A stretch of DNA of 64,000 nt from Monilinia fructicola (lineage: Eukaryota; Ascomycota; Leotiomycetes; Helotiales; Sclerotiniaceae), in the NCBI GenBank assembly GCA_008692225.1, contig VICG01000008.1, positions 1,886,001 to 1,950,000 on the forward strand. Direction: 5' to 3'. Numbering within the stretch: position 1 is the stretch's first letter; every line of letters starts with the position of its first letter. This document shows, one piece after another, positions 1-13,574 of this stretch. The notes below the pieces were generated by a model. It saw only the letters and a list, made by a program, of their open reading frames with translations. It searched no databases and had not been told where the DNA came from. The position numbers and the translations under genes were made by a program.

Positions 1-554
1 AAGACAAGTAAAAAGCAACCCAACCGGACTAGAGGTAGCCACTATCATATCCATCCATCATTCCATCAACCCAATACAAACCATTCCCACCATCCATATT
101 TAAGCAAACAAACTTGCGCGCAAAACGCAAATACTATTGCCATAAACCCTCTCAACTCTCAAATCTCGTAAGCATCAATGATAAAATAGAACCTTAGCAA
201 AACGGGTGGGCAAAGAAGAAGAAAAGTGAACATGGTATCAAAGATCTCGATGCTAAAGAGGTAAAGATAAAAGAGCGAGTTTCCAATAGAGCCTCCCAAT
301 ATTTCCCCCAGCCCCTGTGGTGTATAGACTAAGATGCAGTAGGTTGATTCGATCCGTCGGAGAAAGAAAAAGCATCGTCATCGTATCATCTGTATCTCGA
401 AGTGTAAAAGGCGAATTCTCGCTGGTATCATAAAAAGGCCGAGTATAAGTAACTCCGAGAAACAATCAAATGTAACCGCCAACCCCAGAAACCATCATAG
501 GAAGTAAATAACGCCCGGTGGCGTCAGTGTTTCAATGAGAGTCAAAAAGCTCAA
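1..554 (-). other. areA 3' flank / probable 3' UTR
   Basis: This stretch lies directly downstream of the areA stop codon on the minus strand. I see no supported gene in it. A 70-codon open frame at 253-465 on the minus strand has no recognisable features and is probably part of the areA 3' UTR. Confidence 0.4.
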
Positions 555-3500
555 TCAGAGACTCATGGTTAGCCACTCCCATTCTTGAGGGCCGGCACCC
601 GAGCCATTAGGTCCAGTCTGGCCATTCATACCCAACCCATGTTGTGAACCTCCCATACCCATTTGCATGCCGGAACCTCCTTGTCCCATCATTGGCCTTC
701 CTGGCATCGCAAAGCCATTTGCAAGACCCATGTTGGCCATGGCTCCATTAGACGTACCCATCATCCCCATACCAATAGACTTTGCAGCCTCATTGCTATC
801 AGTAGAAGCTTCAGGAGAATCAATATCCATACTCTCATTTGCACCAACACTCTTGCTATGTCTCCTTTGTCGCTTAGGAATTGCATTCGATCGAGGCATG
901 GTAGATGCAGCACCAGGCCCTGGTGTTGCTTTTGGGGGGGCCGCGGCTATAGGGACGACCCCCTTACCTCCACTGATACCTGTTGTGCCCGAAGAGGAAC
1001 CCGCAGAACCATGGTAGGAAGTTGGTGTGCTGCCTGCAGTGCTTCCTCCATTCCCTAAAGATCCCGTGATTGAAGGAGGACTGGCACTCTCATTTCCATT
1101 TCTCCCGTGGCTACTGGTGGGCGTGGTGACCTGTGTTGGAGGTGCTGCACTAGCCATGCTTGTTGCTGCAACAATCGAATTCTTCCTAGTATTAGGCCCG
1201 CTACTCAGTGAACCCATCTTCTTGGAAGCCCGTGTCGAAGCTCCACCTGAAGCACCGATGGGAAGTGTAGCACCAGAGCCTCGATTTCGCTTTTTGATAA
1301 CGTCCGTTTTTAAGGATAAGGGACGTACAACACCGTGCAGCTTGAGGAACAGACCGCAGGCATTGCAGAGAGGGTGACCCTCTGGATTTCTTCTCCATAG
1401 AGGCGTTGTTTGCGTAAAACAGTTCGTACAGGTTGTTGGCAGACCATTGTCTCCTTGACCAGCAGCCGCTGCCAGATTGGTAGTTGAGCCATGTTTAGAT
1501 CCACCAGGGGATCCTGGTCTGCTGGGTGCTACGGAAGAAAACCCTGACATATTGTTTGCGTCTGGTGGCGAGCTTGGTCCAGATTGTCCAGAGTTATCGA
1601 ACATGCTGTTTTGGCCAAGGAGGACTGCATTTGGCGTCGAGGCAGTTCGAGGGATCTTTTGTCTTCGATCACTCCTTGAGCGATTATCGGAAACAGATTG
1701 AGTCGAGCCATGATGTCTTCCCAAAGAACCTCCCGAACCATCCCAGTCCAACGATGCTGATGATACCATTTCTGCTCCTCCAATAGTGACTTGCTTTCTT
1801 GGTGGTCCACCTGGATACCTTGCTGCTTGAGTGTTAAACTGCCCTGACAAGCTAGCATCCCATTGTAAGCCTCCACTTCCATGCATGTCCATATGCTGGT
1901 CATCCATAGGCGATTGGGCAAAATCATTCTGCAACATGAGTGTTCGGTCAGCAAAAGCTTGACTCTCCTCGTCGTCGTTGTCAGAATCTCCTCCAAATGA
2001 AAACATATTTTCTGGTCCCATATGAACACCAGGAGATTGCACCGGATGATCGCGTTGGAAGACCTGAGTTGGGTCAATATGTTGCGACATACCAAATCCA
2101 CCCGCGGAAGCGTATGAGTTGTTCGTTGGGCCGGAGGTTGTCACTGCACTAAACATAGATCCACCATTGCCGTTATACATATATTGAGGTGCCATAGAGT
2201 TGGAGAGACTGGAAGGTCCTTGGCTGAAGGTATGCGGGCGTTGGTGTCGCATGTTCATTCCATGTTGGAAGTATATTTCCTGTCCCTCTGGAATGGGTTG
2301 AGGAGTTGAGACCGTAGATGGATAAGCAGTTCCGGGAGGAGAGTAGTAATCATTCGAATTCAAGGAGGACGATGCCATCGAGGCATTGTTGTACATTGAA
2401 GAGAAGGGTCCATGAGCGACGAGAGGTGAATGGGATGGAGAGAAGTTAAAGTTCTGTTGGAAAGGACCGGCCGAGGTTATGATCGGGTCATTGTCCATGT
2501 TGAATGTATCCAGTTGAAATGGTACATTAGGTACTCCATGGCTACTAAAAGGTGGGTGAGGTTGATTTAATGAATATTCTTGAAGATCATCATGATCGGG
2601 ATCGTTGGGAATCATTATGCTGTTCACTTGAGGCGAGAAATCGGCAGGTCGTTTGCGGGCCTGTTTTTTTTCTAGTCAGTTCCGACGTCGAGGGCGCTTA
2701 AAGCGCGGATTATGATTGAAACCACGAAGGAAGCGGAAGAACTCACACGACGCTCATCGATACTTGTCTTCCTCACATGTCTTTGCACGTAGTTAAATTC
2801 TTCGTTGCTTCGAGGGGCATGGTGAGGAACCGGGACAGATTGTGGGGCAGAAAACTGCGGTTGCGTCGATTCCTTCCGCATTTTGATAGGAATCGCCGAA
2901 GCCACCGAGTTTGACGACCTATCGACCTCTTTTTTGGGGAGCTCAGGGGAAGGCGAAGTGACAATTCCTGCTGGTGTGGATATGCTGTCAGGGAAGATAA
3001 AGTCGTCCAAATTCATGGCATCAGAAGGATCTACCGCGGTCTGATCGTTAGATTTTCTTAATTGCGCAATTCCACTAGGCCCAGTGGAAGTCTGATTCTG
3101 TTTAGAGGCTCTGTTGAGATACTGTTAGATACTCTTGGTCTTTCATAAAGGGTGATGGATTCATCGACTTCTCACCGAGCAATTTCCTCCTGTTTCTGCT
3201 TTCGCAGATTTATTGTCATCATGCGCCACGTCAAGTTCTCCATTCGCTCCTGGTTTGGTAGCGTCTTCTTTGTTTTGCTATATAGCCTCCAAACCTGTGC
3301 TGCCAAGGGGTCTTTCTTTTGCATATCATCTGTATCGTCGAGCTCCTCGCCAGCGGAGCCATCCTTCCAAGTTGGAAAGAAGCTCTCACTTAGCAAATCA
3401 TCGCGCGCACGGCTTGACGCTGGGCGATCCAGTTTGTCGTCCTGAGCTTTTGCGCTCGCGCCGGGGCTCTTTGTCTCGTTGGGTTGATTGTAAGTGTTTA

Positions 3501-3672
3501 TCGATTGATCCTCTGGCCTTCTAGGAAATCTAAAATCGTGCTGCGTTCCTATCGATCCTGATGATGTCGTGTTATTTGATTGTGATTCTTCATTCGTATG
3601 CCAGTCCTCAGATGGGTCGCGGAAAGTTTGGAGGAAACCCCCACGTTCCAGGTATTGTGCCGTTCCAGGCAT
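555..3672 (-). CDS. areA: AreA/NIT2-type GATA transcription factor, global nitrogen regulator
   Basis: This is the nuclear activator of nitrogen-catabolic genes when ammonium and glutamine are scarce. Exons are 3176-3672, 2747-3110 and 555-2660, with introns of 65 and 86 nt (phases 2 and 0), giving 988 residues. Residues about 122-165 carry the AreA N-terminal conserved block ([10 protein letters not shown], then [13 protein letters not shown]). Exon 2 carries [10 protein letters not shown], and the second junction reads [16 protein letters not shown]. The single GATA zinc finger is Cys-X2-Cys-X17-Cys-X2-Cys at about C698, C701, C719 and C722, followed by a basic tail with KKRNRG. The extreme C-terminus EWEWLTMSL is the conserved end known in AreA to be involved in NmrA binding. 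Long Gly/Ser/Asn-rich linkers fill the rest. The start at 3672 is the first in-frame ATG after a stop; an extra upstream exon cannot be excluded. Confidence 0.95.
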
Positions 3673-4170
3673 TTCGTTGGAGCGACACACCTCCTTCTCG
3701 GACGGTCCTCACCCAATGTAACAGTGATCCCACAACCGAATCCAATCCTAGAATGCCTCCGCAGAAATGGGCTTGTGGATGATATTTGTGTTTTTTGGGG
3801 GAGGGGGGCTAGATGAGATGTGTGATCGAAAGATCCCTTTTGACCAAGATTGAACTCTCCGAGTTTGCGATTATTGAGCGAGGTCACCAAATATATAGAT
3901 AGATTTTGTATTCAATATGTAACTCTCTCTCTCTCTTTCTTGACTCCAGATGCAACTAGTCAGATGGAAATGGTGTCGCAAATTTCGGAAATCTTGGCCC
4001 GAGGGTGGTGGACGGTCAATTTTCCAGGGTGTACTTGAGTGGTTTTTGAGGTAGGTATCCGCCAGATTCCAATGCCTTGGTTCGAAATGAAATAAAGGTG
4101 AATGGATGGATATTCCGAATAGGGATGGGTAGTGAATATATGTAAATGTACAAAAAAATGAGTATGAAGT

Positions 4171-4256
4171 ATAAATGTATGTATGTATGTATGTAAGTAT
4201 GTATGTATTTGTGGTATATAATATATATGATATGTGTGTGTGTGTGTATGTATGTA
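4171..4256. repeat. TATG and TG microsatellites
   Basis: A run of TATG tetranucleotides with small interruptions at about 4171-4209 is followed by a TG dinucleotide run at about 4233-4256. Confidence 0.85.
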
Positions 4257-4410
4257 TATAATGTGTCGATGTAAACTGGAGATGAATGGTTTTGTGCGTG
4301 GTAGTGTGTGTGGTAGTGTGGTAGTGTGGTAGGGTAGTAGGGTGGTAGTGAGTAAGTGATATTACCTAGGTAGGGTAGAACTAGTAGGAGTAGAACTAGC
4401 AGGAGGAGGA

Positions 4411-4427
4411 GTAGCAGTAGTAGTAGC

Positions 4428-4471
<44 letters not shown>

Positions 4472-4481
4472 CAGTAGTAGG
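4411..4481. repeat. TAG/CAG trinucleotide microsatellite
   Basis: Over twenty TAG units interspersed with CAG form an almost perfect trinucleotide array. It gives an artificial poly-leucine frame on the minus strand. Confidence 0.9.
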
Positions 4482-4783
4482 AGGAGGTAAGGCTTCAAGG
4501 GAAGGTAAAGGGGAGGGAAGGTAAGGTAAGATAATAATAAGAAGTCGCAGAAGAGGATATAATAAAGTATATAGTACGTAGTATAGCAGACTATGTAGTA
4601 TACCTAGTATAGAGTGTAGTGTAGTGCAGTATAGTATAGCGTAATATAGTATAGGATAGTATAGAATCGTGGACTTCCGAGTCGAGTCTCTAATGAAAGA
4701 GGTGAAGGTGATTCCGATTTCTTTTCTTCAATCGCTTGCTTGGCTGGCTTCGTTCAAGTTCGTTCTTTGTTCAAGGAGACCAA

Positions 4784-4870
4784 CCGACCGACCGACTGAC
4801 TGACTGACTTACTGATTGACTGGCGTGCTGACTGACTTCCTTTCTCTCTCTCTCTCTCGCGCTCTCTCTC
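4784..4870. repeat. GACC/GACT tetranucleotide and CT dinucleotide arrays
   Basis: GACC units pass into GACT units at about 4784-4815. A CT-rich tract follows at about 4839-4870. Confidence 0.8.
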
Positions 4871-4964
4871 CAATATACACAGCACCAACACATACATTCA
4901 TCCACACATATAATAAACGCGCTTTCTCTCAATCTCTCGTCACCCTGCCTCGAGATCCTTGATT

Positions 4965-5215
4965 ATCGAATATCGAATATCGAATATCGATGCTTGACTC
5001 TTGAATTTGCAATTTGCAATTAGCAATTTTCGATTTTCGATTGTCAAATTGAGATTTGGGAAAGGGAAAAAGGTATAACAATAATGATAATCATAAATTA
5101 AGTTAGTTCTAGGTATGATCCGGTTTTATTTTTATTTGATGGTATGCGTATGCGTATGCGTAGCGTACCTATACTAATACAGTACAGTACAGTACAGTAC
5201 AGTATAGGACAGTAC
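4965..5215. repeat. Short arrays: ATATCGA, GCGTAT and ACAGT units
   Basis: Three separate short arrays occur: a 7-bp AATATCG unit repeated about four times near 4967-4990, a GCGTAT unit near 5142-5163, and an ACAGT pentanucleotide array at about 5178-5215. The last unit recurs elsewhere in the window. Confidence 0.8.
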
Positions 5216-5362
5216 TAAGCTATGCTGCTTGCTATATGGTGGAGAGGAGGACGGTGGAGAAGAACTAAATTACTCCCCTACAGTACATCCACCAGGAGAA
5301 AACTAGATTTTCGTACCGAACAAGCAAAGACCTAAAATGCTTGCTTGTTTGTGGATATCGTT

Positions 5363-5480
5363 GATGGGTGGGTGGATGCGTGGATGGGTGGATGGATGGA
5401 TGGATGAATGAATGAATGGATGGATGGATGGATGGATGGATGGATGGATGGATGGATGGATGAATGGATATGTTGGATGG
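5363..5480. repeat. GGAT tetranucleotide microsatellite
   Basis: About 115 bp of GGAT units with GGGT, GAAT and GCGT variants form one of the longest simple repeats in the window. Confidence 0.9.
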
Positions 5481-6566
5481 ATAGTGGATATGGACACTGG
5501 ACAGATTATGAATCGATGGGATGAAATATATTTCTTCAATCACAACATCTAACCCTCTACCTAGGATTTACATATATCAAATAGATGAACCTAAACATGG
5601 CTGGCTAATGGGCAATTTAACGAGCATGATAGACATGGTGATATTCACCCAGTACCATCCATCAACCCAGTCTCCATGCATCAACACTAGACACTCTGAG
5701 ATGCCTATAGAACTCGTAGATGCGAATCTAGGTGCGAAGCAGACGGCATCGAATTCAAGACACTCACTCACTGACTAATAACTATCGACAACATAAAGTT
5801 CCCGTGGGCACAGTACAGTACAGTAGTAGCACTATCGCGACCTGACACATGAGCTGCGCCCGTCTGCTGATATGCCAGCGCCTCGATTGGCTCCAGGTGA
5901 ACAGGACGACTGGCAGATGGCACGAATCACAACGCAGCCGTGAGTCTTAGCGTGCGGACGGACAAGGAAAATGGTCGCTGCTGGGTGCCGCCCGCCGTGC
6001 TGGTGGGAGGCCAAAAAGTAAATTTACACCTGAACCTTACATACGGCTCATGGCCCATGGGAGGAGGATGGAAGCTTGGGAAGGGCCCCAAAGCTTCCAG
6101 AATCACGAACATTAAGGTTCGCCGGTGTCTGGGAAGCCCCTTCACACACCACGAAAACAAGAGGTCAATAGAGAGAAGAAGGATTGATCTGCCTTATAAA
6201 CAAGATTGTGATATCATCCACGTATTATCCCTCGCTAGGCGCCAGTGTGTTGTACTCTACTGGATGGACTGGACTGGGCTGTATCTAGTCACATAGGACA
6301 CCCGTGAAGAAAGGGGCGAGGATACCGTATGGGTCGGGATCATCTAGGTACAGTGCAATATGGAGAAGACAAAACAATAGTGTATGATCTAAGATGTTAT
6401 CCTCACTCTACTCTGTACTGTAACAAACACCCTGACCCCAAGTCACTCACAAGACAGAAAGAACGGAGACGACTTCAACTCAATTCTCCCCACATCAGGG
6501 ACCGAAATAGGATTCAGGGATCATCTCAAGAAGCCTACAGTATGCTGCTACCTACTTACCTACTTA

Positions 6567-6605
6567 CTGTATGCTGTATGCTGTATGCTGTATGCTGTAT
6601 GCTGT
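6567..6605. repeat. TGTATGC 7-bp tandem repeat
   Basis: The 7-bp unit TGTATGC is repeated about five times without interruption. Confidence 0.85.
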
Positions 6606-6938
6606 AATGTCCTGCGATGCAACAGCTAGGGATGCCGCGACACCTTGTACTTTACAGCTCTGTGATTGCCAGACAAAAGCAAATTACCGAACGCATAAAA
6701 TAGTTTATTTTACTTCTTGGGTAGGAGGTTACAGGAGGTAAGATTTTGACTTCTGCAGCACCGACACCGACACCATCCGATGGTTCTCTCTCACAATTCC
6801 ACATGGTTCCCCCCCTCTCCTGCTCGCTTCTCTTCCTCCACACTGTAATACTGCTTCGCCCTTCACCACATGCAAGAGACTTCCCACCCATCCGCGTCGC
6901 AGCAAATACGAAGCCAACGCTCCTGCAGCAAATACATA

Positions 6939-7037
6939 ATACAGTACAGTACAATACAGTACATACAGTACAGTACATAAACCTAAAAAAAGAAAGAAAA
7001 AAAAGGAAAAAAAGAAAGAAAGGAAAAAAAAAAAAAG
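6939..7037. repeat. ACAGTAC runs and an adjoining A/G-only tract
   Basis: ACAGT/ACAGTAC units at 6939-6978 are followed by a purine-only A/G tract of about 54 nt at 6984-7037. Confidence 0.85.
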
Positions 7038-10000
7038 CATTCTCGTCATGGCCAAGCGCAGATGTATCTCCGTGCGTTCGACAGACCGCGGGCGGATAGA
7101 AAATTTGGCCGTGGGTCGAGTAAGGTTACCGAGCCTGCAAAGTTACTGTACAACTTATTACAAGGCTGTCGCGCTCAGAAGATGGGAAGGGGTACAGTCC
7201 AGTCCAGTCCTGTAAAAAGGTCAAATACAGTAGACGTCGATCGACAGGGCCAATCAATGATCGAGGGCAACTTTCACCAAGGGCTTAAACCACCTCAGAT
7301 GCCCTCGACATGGGACATATCCGGTATGCTGACGGCGGACGGTCGCATCGAATGGCTGAGGAAGAGGGGGGGGGAGGAGGCGAGGATGTGAAGCTTGACT
7401 TTACCTTGTCTTTTTTTTCCCGCGCTGGATGCTGAAAAATGTGGGTGAATCGCGGCAGCATGGGTGGTTGGAGTGGGGGGTGTAACCTGAACAATCCTGA
7501 ATGTGTGAAAGTCAACCAGTGTACAGTAGAGTAGAGCGTAGACATTCAAGACGACAACAGAGGCTACGCTACCTCGGTGCGCATCTGGAAGAAGGCAGCC
7601 GGGCATGAACTTTGTTAAAGGTCGACACGGGTGGCTACAGTCCTGGTCCTGAGCACGATCTTTCCTCGTATCCCCCCTCCAGCAAGAAAAATAAACGTTT
7701 CACGTTCGACAGAGCTCGCCGCCAACGTAAACGGATATTTGGTGTTTCCCCAGGCCGCCCTCCCCAAGATCATCGACACAGTATCCAATCCATACTTGAT
7801 CCAATCCTTCGAACGATTAATACAAATGCACTTTTACTTCACGCCCGATGGGGTCTCAAACGTGAATACCGGCATCATCCTCTGCGAATATCATCTCCCG
7901 TTCGGGCATGGCGCGCTCGTCCTCTTCATGGCCAGGGTTCTACGACTGGTCGGGGATACCATTGCACCGACTGTCATTGGGCAACGACAGCCTGTCAGAC
8001 AACTTTAAAAATTTGTGGCCCTGGTCGAGTTGACATCGGACATAAGATCTCATTTGGGAAGTGCGAAGTTTGCGAAAGTGGGATTCCGAACGTGAGATGG
8101 AGAAGCAGCTTGAGGGACAACGTCAGGGTGGGAAGATCCCCGAGATATTTGAAGAGGAGAAGGGGAGAAGAAAGAGGAGAAACGAGATCTTGTTTTAATC
8201 ATGAAGGAGCAGTGCAGAGGAAGAATTGGCTTTTCCTTTTTCTCCAAACTCAAGAGGGAGGGAGAGTCTTGGTATTCTCATGACCCGCTTGTATGGACAA
8301 ATGAAGTGGTATGATGGCGACGGAAATTTGACCAAAAAACTCTATTCATATATTTGAGAGTAGTTATTAATTTGAGGTACAACTATTGAACTATGTGATA
8401 TACGGGAATGCTGTGTTAGTTTGAGATTCGAATGAATCTTTCATCCGGTTTGACCATATTGTGGTTGGTGCAGAATAATAAGCCTTGTCCACATCAACTT
8501 TCCCCTTCTCGCCTACTCGCCTACCCCCTTCCTCCCTTTGTTACTCCCCTCACAAACCCATCCTCGCCGTTTGTGAAGCTCTCGAGTCTCGATTCCTTTT
8601 CTGCACGGACGAAGAAGACGAGCTAGATTGTCTCGATGCGTATTTACATGCAATATATCATGCAAGTACAACGAACCCATCTACCAAGCATACATGCCAT
8701 ATGATAAAATAATAAGGTACTGTACCGTGCTCAGTGCATTTGAATCTTGCATGGCATATAGATCATACTTGGTTCTGGCGCAACTTGGATCATACCGTAG
8801 TAGAATCTGGAAGCCGACGATTCGAACGGATTGGGTCTCCAAGTCCGTTTGAACTTGAAAGGCAATGGATGCATTTCAGAATTGCCACAAACTGTTCGCC
8901 TCTCATTACTAGTCATTAGCTTCTGAGTTGCCCGTGCCCGGATGTAACAATGAATCCAAATTATATTATGGTGTTCTCGACTATCGGATTTATTTCTTCT
9001 TCAGAACCAGATCATCGATTAATCATTCAGGAGTCAGCATTGTGAGATGAATGGTATATTACTCTATTGCCTCTCTTCTCCATATAAGAGCATGTGCATC
9101 ATAAAGTCCATAAAAATGCTCCGTGTACGATGATGACCTTTGACGTCAGTACGCGCAAAGTGTACCTACCATACCAGCAGTACTGTAATACAGTACAGTA
9201 TCCATCTGGTTGCGAAAGCGGCCTGTATCCCGCGTTTTCGTGGGGTTGCTGTGCTCTTGTGTTCTTGGGGAGTGCGGTTGATGTAGGGGGTGAAAGGGGG
9301 GGGTGGTAGTGGGGTGAGACCTCCCCCCTCCTCCATCTATTTAATCCGTACACACAGACTTCATTGAGCCTGAAGCTTCATACCATAAATACCATAATCC
9401 AAACCCATGACTAGCCATAAGTAAATAATCATGCTTCTGAATATGCAGCAACAGAGCAAGACGATGTAACATTTTACCCACTATCGAGGTGATATACACT
9501 ACTGTAGTGATTATTCGCTTTACAACTGGTAAAAAGACCTAGGTGTTTCCATTCGATTTCATATATCTTTATTCGTCACATATCTCGGACCGATGAATCC
9601 CCCAAAACTGCTGGATTTTCTGATATTCGTCCATCTCAAAGTATTACAAGAAAGGTGATTGGGTGTGCTGAGGAAGTTAGTCGTTAGTTGATGGATCATG
9701 GATCTTACCGTCAGCACTTTGACGCACATCTCTCTCCCAGAACCATATTTCCGGAGCGGGATTGCAGCAATAAGTCTAACTGTACATGGCAAATAGACCG
9801 ATTGAAATTCCGAAAGCTTCCGATGATTCAACTTACAGCTAGAAAAGTACGGGAATGCCCGAAATGGACCCATTACTGATGCTACCCTGAATCCAGTTCT
9901 GAAAAGCATCATGTCCGTAGATTCGCTGATTCAATCAATAATGGACATTGGTAATTTGGTTGTAGTCTTCGGTCAAAAACCACTATGCATGGATGATGGG

Positions 10001-10843
10001 AATGAATGCTTTAACGGCTTTCGTGCATATAGAATCTCAAACCGGGAAATCCTAACCAGAAGAGCCTCATACAATCTAGATCTTAGGACCCTTAATATCA
10101 GGGTATCCGGGTTGGCTTGTGAGCTATTCGGCGCAACTGTTTGGGGGCATTGTCCCCTCCTGAATCATGAACAGACGTCTACGTAGGCCCTAAATTTCGT
10201 TGAACGGTTGCAGAATCTAAATCGCTAGATATGCTCATTGGGGTATTGTATGAGACTTTGAACCGCATGAAAAGGTTGACTGTACTGTATTATTGGTGAA
10301 AGTATGATTCTACCATTCGTTCTGTAAAAGGAATTTGCTCCTTGGTCAATAATTCGGTTGTCGCGGCTGCAGCGTAAATTTGTGATCTGTTTTCCAGCTC
10401 TCCCCAAGGGCCATCCACATTATTGGAAATCACTAGCGACGGAATAATTAAAATGCGAGAAGATGAACCTGATTTGCTTCGTGTGTGATTGTTTTGCACG
10501 CCAACTTTCATTGACCGTTTGTTTTGGTTAGATTCGATTCGAAACAAGGTGATGGTAGAGTTATGGTTCAAGGTAGATTTATGCATCCCCCATTTTAGGG
10601 ATAGATAATGTACTGTACATTGTACAGTAGACTGTCAGTAGTAGATATGTCCACTCTCCTGCAGTTGTTTGGCATGTGAAGATCCATATCGGGTTGTTAG
10701 GCGTTCGCTTTACCTTTGCTACTTTTTGAGACAATACCAGGAATACCTCGTGCTAGATCCACCGAATTCGGAGCAATTGCGGTGTATTGATAGTTAAAAG
10801 TGTCGTGAATATGCCTGTCCTGTTCTGTTTTGCTCTTGTCTGA

Positions 10844-10882
<39 letters not shown>
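10844..10882. repeat. GAT trinucleotide microsatellite
   Basis: Thirteen consecutive GAT/ATG units with no interruption. Confidence 0.9.
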
Positions 10883-10883
<1 letters not shown>

Positions 10884-11654
10884 TTTCGTTCTCCGCATCA
10901 ATCCTAGGAGGTAACTATGGGTAGAAACCTACTTTGGGGGATAAGGTATAAAATTATATTAGGATAGAGAAAAGGGAGCCGTAAGGATTGGAAGCGAAAG
11001 AAAAATTAATTAAATAGAGTCACATCCATACCATATCAAGGATCCATTTCTGCACGGCCATGGAATACTGTATAGTATACTCGAGTAGTCCCGTCAGTAA
11101 CGGCCAGTAAGTACTCTACACAGTAGAGTAACAACATGTGCTTTGCAGATTGGAGGCGCATATGCGGGGGCAAGATGAGCGAAAAAGAGATTGAGCATCC
11201 GAGGAAAAATAATCGTAAAGACCGAAGCAGGCGACACAGTCTCGAGACAACTCAACCAACCATAAACCCCATTCAACGATGTCGGATGTTGCGAACTTGC
11301 GCGTGGGGGGTCAGCAATGCACAATAATTTAGAATTGTCTGGTGTGAATGCGCTAATTTGATATCCTCGAAACATTTCCTATATTGGGCGTTCCGGAGAT
11401 GTTGTCCTCGTTGTCCGCGGGATAAATCGAGAATGGGTGTGAGTGATGAGAAGGAATCTCCTGTTTGGTTTTAATCTCCGTATAACAATTGGCTTGGTGG
11501 AAGCGGCCATTGGAAGATGGATAGAGTGTGTGGGTTGAATAATGTGATGTATCGATAATGGGCGTCATGGATTGCGGTACGGTAATTGACGATGGTAGTT
11601 AGAGGTGGTGTAGATATGATTGGGGTATAGAAAAGAGAGAGACATGGATAGATG

Positions 11655-11735
11655 GAGAGAGAGAGAGAGAGAGAGGGCGCGCGCGCGTGTTTGTGTGTCT
11701 GTTTGTGTATGTGTATGTATTTGTGTGTGTGTTTG
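11655..11735. repeat. GA, GC and GT dinucleotide arrays in series
   Basis: A GA run (about 11655-11676), a GC run (about 11677-11688) and a GT-rich tract (to about 11735) abut each other. Confidence 0.85.
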
Positions 11736-12102
11736 TAAAGTTGATCCTTATATGTGTCGACGGTGATGGCAAGTTCCCTCTAATATCTCTGCGTCATGTG
11801 ATTGATGTCCAATTTGATATGACCTTGATCTTCATCCAGCTCCAGTACTACCTCGTAGGTCGGGTAGGGAGATATCGTTCGTATCCTCTGGTATATTCGC
11901 ACAACTCGAGATGGAAAGACTCTCGCTCAGTATGAGGGCACACGACATCTTATATAACTACAACTTTGATCGCGTCTGCATCATGCCTTCCTTATCTATC
12001 CTTTTATTTCTGGTCGTGTCGGTTTCAACATCGGGTCTGCAAATGATACCATCTTGCACAATCTAATCGTGACTGACAAGGTATTTTGAATTTATGGGAA
12101 GG

Positions 12103-12186
12103 GCTGATTGATGATTGATTGATCTTGATTGATTGACTGGCTGGTTGACTGGCTGATTGACTGGCTGATTGACTGACTGCCTGCCC
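12103..12186. repeat. GATT/GACT tetranucleotide repeat
   Basis: Imperfect 4-bp array of GATT, GACT and GGCT units. On the minus strand it translates as an artificial Ser/Gln-rich frame. Confidence 0.8.
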
Positions 12187-13574
12187 AGTGGCTACTTGAC
12201 TGGTTGATTATATCTTGGCCTCCTATTCGGTTTATACCAACAACAACAACAACAACAACGCTTCTACTCCGTACCCGTCCCCCCAAGTCCACTGATAACC
12301 TAGATGATCATTATCGGGAAAAGATAAGTGATTGTATGAATTTCTGGATTTCTATTTGGCCATTTGACCCTTTGATATGAATGAGGGAAGGTCACACAAG
12401 ATCAGAAACGTGAGATCCCAGTAGCTTTGAAGATAATTTCCCTTCTCATTCTTTAAGTTCATGGTGCATGATACTGTCTGTACATGTCATGACACAGAAC
12501 CTCAGCTGGGCTGAGTACTAGGTATGCATCCTGATTCCTGATAGGCAAGTCGACCCTTTTCTTCATTACTTGGGGTTCTAAATATTACAATCAACAATCA
12601 ACAATCGACAATCTTTATATATCTTCAACTTGCAAGGCGTGGAAACACTAGCACACGAGTCAAGCCTTAGTCATTTATCCATATAAGCAAACTTATCTTC
12701 CAAAGTTACTTTCGTTCCATCGTTTCTACTCATTTTCTTCTCCTACACATATATGCCTGATAGTTGTCAGATATTCCACAAGATAGGAGAAGAGTACTTG
12801 AATAATGTTGTCGGCGGATGAAGAAACATTTGCCTGCCTCATCAAAGACTTCATTTCATCTACTCACTCGTTCTGTTTATCGTGTTTCCTAATTCGCTCT
12901 GTGGATAAGAAGTATCATCTGCGATATGGATGGATTTGATAGGAGATCGATCTAATGCAGCATCTGCTTTCTTTACCTTCCTTATCTATGACACAATCCT
13001 TGGGAGTGTATTCCTTTTAAAAAGGTGGCTTCCATTCACTCTACTTCCATTGTGATCTCGACTTGCTGCTTTGATATCGTTCAAGACTTCAAGTACATTT
13101 TCCTCAAACCTTGTGTTAATTTGCTGGTTTCAGGGTTGCACTTTCACAGAAGCATGTACCATTCACGGTTCACAGCCGACGTCGAAAATAACATCAAAAA
13201 TGCTCCTATCGATCAGAGCTTGCGCCTGCATCATGGAGTATGATCATAGTTGCAATAATCTTCCATTGGGCGTTGGCACTTTTGGAATACAACACTCATG
13301 CAAAGTTCATTTTCCCTCCTAAAATTACCCCGCGCATTACTCTATTGCTATTTATATCATTCAAACATTAAACAATAACGAAAAATGATTATGGTCATTA
13401 TGGCCAGAAAAGATTCACCTTCTTTGTTCTTCACATGATCCCCAAGATAAGTTATGAATAAATGGAAACTTGGCTTTGTCTTCACCCATTCACACATGTC
13501 GAAGTTCAACACCAAGTTCCTTTGATAAGATCGTTCAAACCTAGCCAAAATGATTTCTTCCTTTCGAGGAAACC

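Larger units (their letters stand above)
3673..5800. promoter_or_regulatory. areA upstream region, microsatellite-rich
   Basis: About 2.1 kb upstream of areA contain no supported gene. The DNA is dominated by simple repeats (listed separately), separated by AT-rich sequence. A long leader with upstream introns would be typical of areA-type genes, but I could not place one. A 160-codon minus-strand open frame at 4016-4498 is only the translation of the CTA/TAG repeat. Confidence 0.5.
5801..13574. other. Gene-poor intergenic region
   Basis: I find no gene I can defend here. Open frames of 60-220 codons occur on both strands (for example 7612-8283 plus, 9911-10186 plus, 10290-10586 minus). None carries a recognisable domain, and none is supported by plausible splice sites or a clear ATG context. 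The region holds many simple repeats and ACAGTAC-type runs. Unrecognised short or fast-evolving genes may be missed. Confidence 0.4.

Noticed and set aside
663..2152. Several plus-strand frames of 70-130 codons opposite areA
   Set aside because: They are antisense shadows of the areA last exon, which has clear family motifs.
4016..4498. 160-codon minus-strand frame with over 30 consecutive leucines
   Set aside because: It is the translation of the TAG microsatellite and flanking AT-rich DNA.
5363..5480. Direct-repeat array that might be a CRISPR
   Set aside because: It is a continuous 4-bp microsatellite without spacers, in a eukaryotic genome.
7612..8283. 223-codon plus-strand frame overlapping another of 125 codons
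   Set aside because: No recognisable motif; the two frames compete and neither has a convincing ATG context or splice pattern.
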